NCBI GenBank assembly: GCA_964514665.1
Contig: CAZESH010000266.1
Coordinates: 1 to 6,170, forward strand
Reading direction: 5' to 3'
Source: CAZESH01 sp964514665
Lineage (GTDB): Bacteria; Bacillota; Bacilli; Paenibacillales; KCTC-25726
Length of the DNA: 6,170 nt
Shown here: positions 5,282 to 6,170 of the stretch, piece by piece
Layout: each line of letters opens with the position of its first letter
How positions within the stretch are numbered: position 1 is the first letter of the stretch
Position numbers and translations under genes: made by a program
Notes under the pieces: generated by a model
What the model saw: only the letters and a program-made list of their open reading frames with translations
The model's database searches: none
What the model was told of the DNA's origin: nothing

Positions 5282-5506
5282 CTACAGCTTCCTCAGTTTG
5301 CCTAGCTCGGAGACAAGGGCTTCGACTTCGGCAATGCTGATATTGCTTTTATTGATGACCCATTCATATAAATCGCGGATGTCCTCATACTGGTCTATAT
5401 CAAAATGAGACGGTTTGATCGCACCGATGGAAGCCATCTTCAGCTTCTTTTTCATTTCTTCGATCATATATTCAAGGTTGACTTCGTTTTTTTGCGATAA
5501 ATCCAT
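5282..5506 (-). CDS. yfkK: DUF1128 / UPF0435 family small protein (YfkK-like)
   Basis: The protein has 74 residues, matching the roughly 70-75 of the family. It is cytosolic, highly charged and probably helical: EYMIEEMKKKLKMASIGAIKP, then FDIDQYEDIRDLYEWV and VEALVSELGKLRK, which I recognise as the UPF0435 pattern found in Bacillus YfkK. No biochemical function is established for the family. Start: ATG 5506, with AAAGGA 9 bases upstream. The frame stays open back to a GTG at 5557 that overlaps the stop of the preceding gene, but those 17 residues (rich in C, P and L) do not fit the family and are not included. It follows the SRAP gene by 47 bases on the same strand and may be read from the same message, or from a weak local promoter in the gap (TACAAT near 5541-5546). 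Confidence 0.88.
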   Translation of the reverse strand: MDLSQKNEVNLEYMIEEMKKKLKMASIGAIKPSHFDIDQYEDIRDLYEWVINKSNISIAEVEALVSELGKLRKL

Positions 5507-5553
5507 TTGTTTCAATCCTTTCAATAATGGCGGTAAGCATATTGTACACGAAT

Positions 5554-6170
5554 TCACAGCGGCGCAACGCAGGAGGGATCCTCGAATTTTGCATTCCCAA
5601 CCTTTGACGTTACCGTGTACATTGTCATTTCCTCGCCGGGATAAGGCTCCAGCAAGCGAGTCAGGCTGGAGGTGTCACGATTTTCCCGGTCCAGCCACAG
5701 ATCGAAATCCTGTTCCCGCAAAATCACCGGCATTCGCTCATGAATGGTTGCGATCAAACTGTTGGCGCGCGTTGTGACAATAGTGCAGGAATGGATCTTT
5801 TCCCCGCTTGGCGAAATCCAGGTATCGTATAAACCGGCCATGACGAAGGGACGCTGCGATTGCAAAGTGATGCGCAGCGGCTGCTTTCCCCCGCCCTTTT
5901 GGTCCCATTCGTAAAACCCGTCAGCGGGAATCAGACAGCGCCGGCGCTGAAATGCTTCACGAAAGGAAGGTTTTTGGCGAACGGTTTCACCTCGGGCGTT
6001 GATCATTTTATAGCCGATTTTTTCATTTTCCGCCCATGAAGGAATCAACCCCCATTTTAACTGGCCGATTCGTTTCCGGCCTTGATGGGCGATGATCGCG
6101 GTAATCATTTGACCGGGGGCTGCATTATATCTCGGCACATATTCATAGGACAGATGGTTCACCCCAAACC
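5554..6170 (-). CDS. SRAP-domain protein (YedK/HMCES type), N-terminus beyond window edge
   Basis: The visible part is about 205 residues. SRAP proteins form a covalent, protective thiazolidine crosslink with abasic sites in single-stranded DNA through Cys2. Here the frame stays open to the edge and begins FGVNHLSYEYVPRYNAAPGQ, which is the normal sequence about 20 residues after the start, so the true MCGR N-terminus with Cys2 lies outside. The other active-site residues are present: Asn in INARGET, Glu in ADGFYEW, and His in TIHERMPVIL. KWGLIPSWA and FYEW are also typical. An in-frame GTG at 6162 is not the real start, because family sequence continues upstream of it. The C-terminus (about 5 residues after FEDPS) ends in a TGA at 5554-5556. 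The DUF1128 gene follows on the same strand. A LexA site, if any, would lie off the right edge. Confidence 0.93.
   Translation of the reverse strand, partial: FGVNHLSYEYVPRYNAAPGQMITAIIAHQGRKRIGQLKWGLIPSWAENEKIGYKMINARGETVRQKPSFREAFQRRRCLIPADGFYEWDQKGGGKQPLRITLQSQRPFVMAGLYDTWISPSGEKIHSCTIVTTRANSLIATIHERMPVILREQDFDLWLDRENRDTSSLTRLLEPYPGEEMTMYTVTSKVGNAKFEDPSCVAPL

Noticed and set aside
5507..5557. A 17-residue N-terminal extension of the DUF1128 protein from a GTG overlapping the SRAP stop.
   Set aside because: The residues do not fit the family, while ATG 5506 has a good ribosome site and gives the usual length.
6160..6162. GTG as the start of the SRAP protein.
   Set aside because: Family sequence (FGV) continues upstream to the window edge, and the required MCGR N-terminus with Cys2 would be missing.
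1..6170. CRISPR array, tRNA, rRNA, transposase or inverted-repeat element ends.
   Set aside because: No repeated spacer pattern, tRNA-like fold, rRNA sequence or transposase motif was seen, and no matching repeats were found at the edges of the MocR-aminotransferase segment by eye.

Overview
The window looks like chromosome from a Paenibacillus-type Bacillales bacterium. This is inferred from moderate GC content, strong GGAGG ribosome sites, GTG and TTG starts, GlnR/TnrA-type operators, a DUF1128 (UPF0435) protein and a MocR regulator. No gene here identifies a species.

Left part (1-1130): a leftward two-gene operon. An ANTAR antitermination protein with a degenerate receiver domain is followed, after 18 bases, by the start of a TrpD-like (glycosyltransferase family 3) protein that runs off the left edge. 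Its promoter region holds two sites that match the GlnR/TnrA operator consensus TGTNA-N7-TNACA at every defined position (1027-1043 and 1090-1106), with centres 63 bp apart. ANTAR proteins of the NasT/AmiR kind often control nitrogen assimilation, so this is probably the regulatory end of a nitrogen-responsive (perhaps nitrate assimilation) locus continuing to the left.

Middle part (1100-4520): a textbook rightward sigma-A promoter is followed about 80 bases later by a strong intrinsic terminator. The sequence around and after the terminator is a decayed fragment of a methyl-accepting chemotaxis protein (MCP) signalling domain. Then comes an intact two-gene operon: a MocR-type regulator (GntR winged helix fused to an aminotransferase fold) and a free-standing aminotransferase of the same superfamily. 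Directly after the second stop codon lies the extreme C-terminus of an MCP, with one frameshift. The two MCP pieces have the same orientation and are in colinear order, so the MocR-aminotransferase pair appears to sit inside a dead MCP gene.

Right part (4520-6170): a lipoprotein cyclophilin (peptidyl-prolyl isomerase) read rightward and closed by a strong terminator. Facing it is a leftward pair: an SRAP-domain (YedK/HMCES-like) DNA-lesion protein whose N-terminus lies beyond the right edge, and downstream of it the small DUF1128 protein (YfkK-like).

The most interesting items are the paired nitrogen-control operators, the split MCP pseudogene, and the short promoter-to-terminator unit at about 1101-1262, which could make a small RNA under nitrogen control.
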